DNA from: Candidatus Kerfeldbacteria bacterium CG08_land_8_20_14_0_20_43_14
GTDB lineage: Bacteria; Patescibacteriota; Patescibacteriia; PEXW01
NCBI GenBank assembly: GCA_002774575.1
Contig: PEXW01000062.1
Coordinates: forward strand, 1 to 12,559
Direction of reading: 5' to 3'
DNA length: 12,559 nucleotides
A program made the translations under genes and the position numbers. The notes beneath the pieces are model-generated. The model was not told where the DNA came from and did not search any database. It was given only the letters and a program-made list of their open reading frames with translations. Below, piece after piece: positions 12,506-12,559 of this stretch (its first letter is position 1; every line of letters begins with the position of its first letter).

Positions 12506-12559
12506 ATAGTAAAAATGCGATCGTGTTTAAAAACTCTGACGAGAATCTTTTCCACCTTT

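Noticed and set aside
1..12559. CRISPR array or cas genes
   Set aside because: No regularly spaced repeats were found; the repeats present are palindromes at irregular spacing and a single 35-nt tRNA duplication.

Overview
The window looks like a chromosomal segment of a Candidate Phyla Radiation (Patescibacteria) bacterium, most likely of Parcubacteria type. The evidence is an A+T-rich genome with compact operons, frequent TTG starts behind AGGAGG-type ribosome binding sites, a translin-family protein, a TSP1/FG-GAP surface protein of the kind common in these genomes, and a left-edge gene resembling a multicopy patescibacterial family. TGA is used as a normal stop by at least three genes, which argues against the UGA-recoding Gracilibacteria and Absconditabacteria. 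The taxonomic call rests on protein character and was not checked by a search.

Layout. Bases 1-553 (minus) hold the 5' part of a damaged gene, with an in-frame TAG and a frameshift. Bases 554-848 hold its promoter and GC-rich palindromic repeats. Bases 849-2291 (minus) are a three-gene operon: unknown 98-aa protein, Nudix hydrolase, translin-like protein. Bases 2375-3307 (plus) encode a PRPP synthetase followed by a strong terminator. Bases 3388-5358 carry a promoter and a large anchored surface protein (Fn3, TSP1, Ig-like, five Ca-binding FG-GAP repeats). Bases 5534-5850 are a small frameshifted gene. Bases 6060-6553 are a tRNA-Arg(CCG) module: an intact tRNA, a broken GIY-YIG nuclease gene, and a displaced 5' half of the same tRNA, all on the minus strand. 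Bases 6625-8980 (minus) are a ruvA / femAB-like / sugar nucleotidyltransferase operon. Bases 9174-11427 (plus) are three consecutive reading frames sharing an unrecognised FW...EW motif; the third leads, through an in-frame TAG, into an RpoD-type sigma factor. Bases 11514-12505 are a complete IS5-family-like insertion sequence with inverted repeats and a probable 3-bp target duplication.

The best candidates for undescribed biology are: (a) the FW...EW protein family encoded in tandem and joined to a sigma factor, where the amber codon cuts a domain that aligns on both sides to the preceding gene; and (b) the 340-bp GIY-YIG unit bounded by a 35-nt direct repeat of the 5' half of tRNA-Arg, which looks like a minimal tRNA-targeting mobile element. 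Several genes carry single-base lesions or in-frame TAGs, so read-level checks for assembly or consensus errors should come first.
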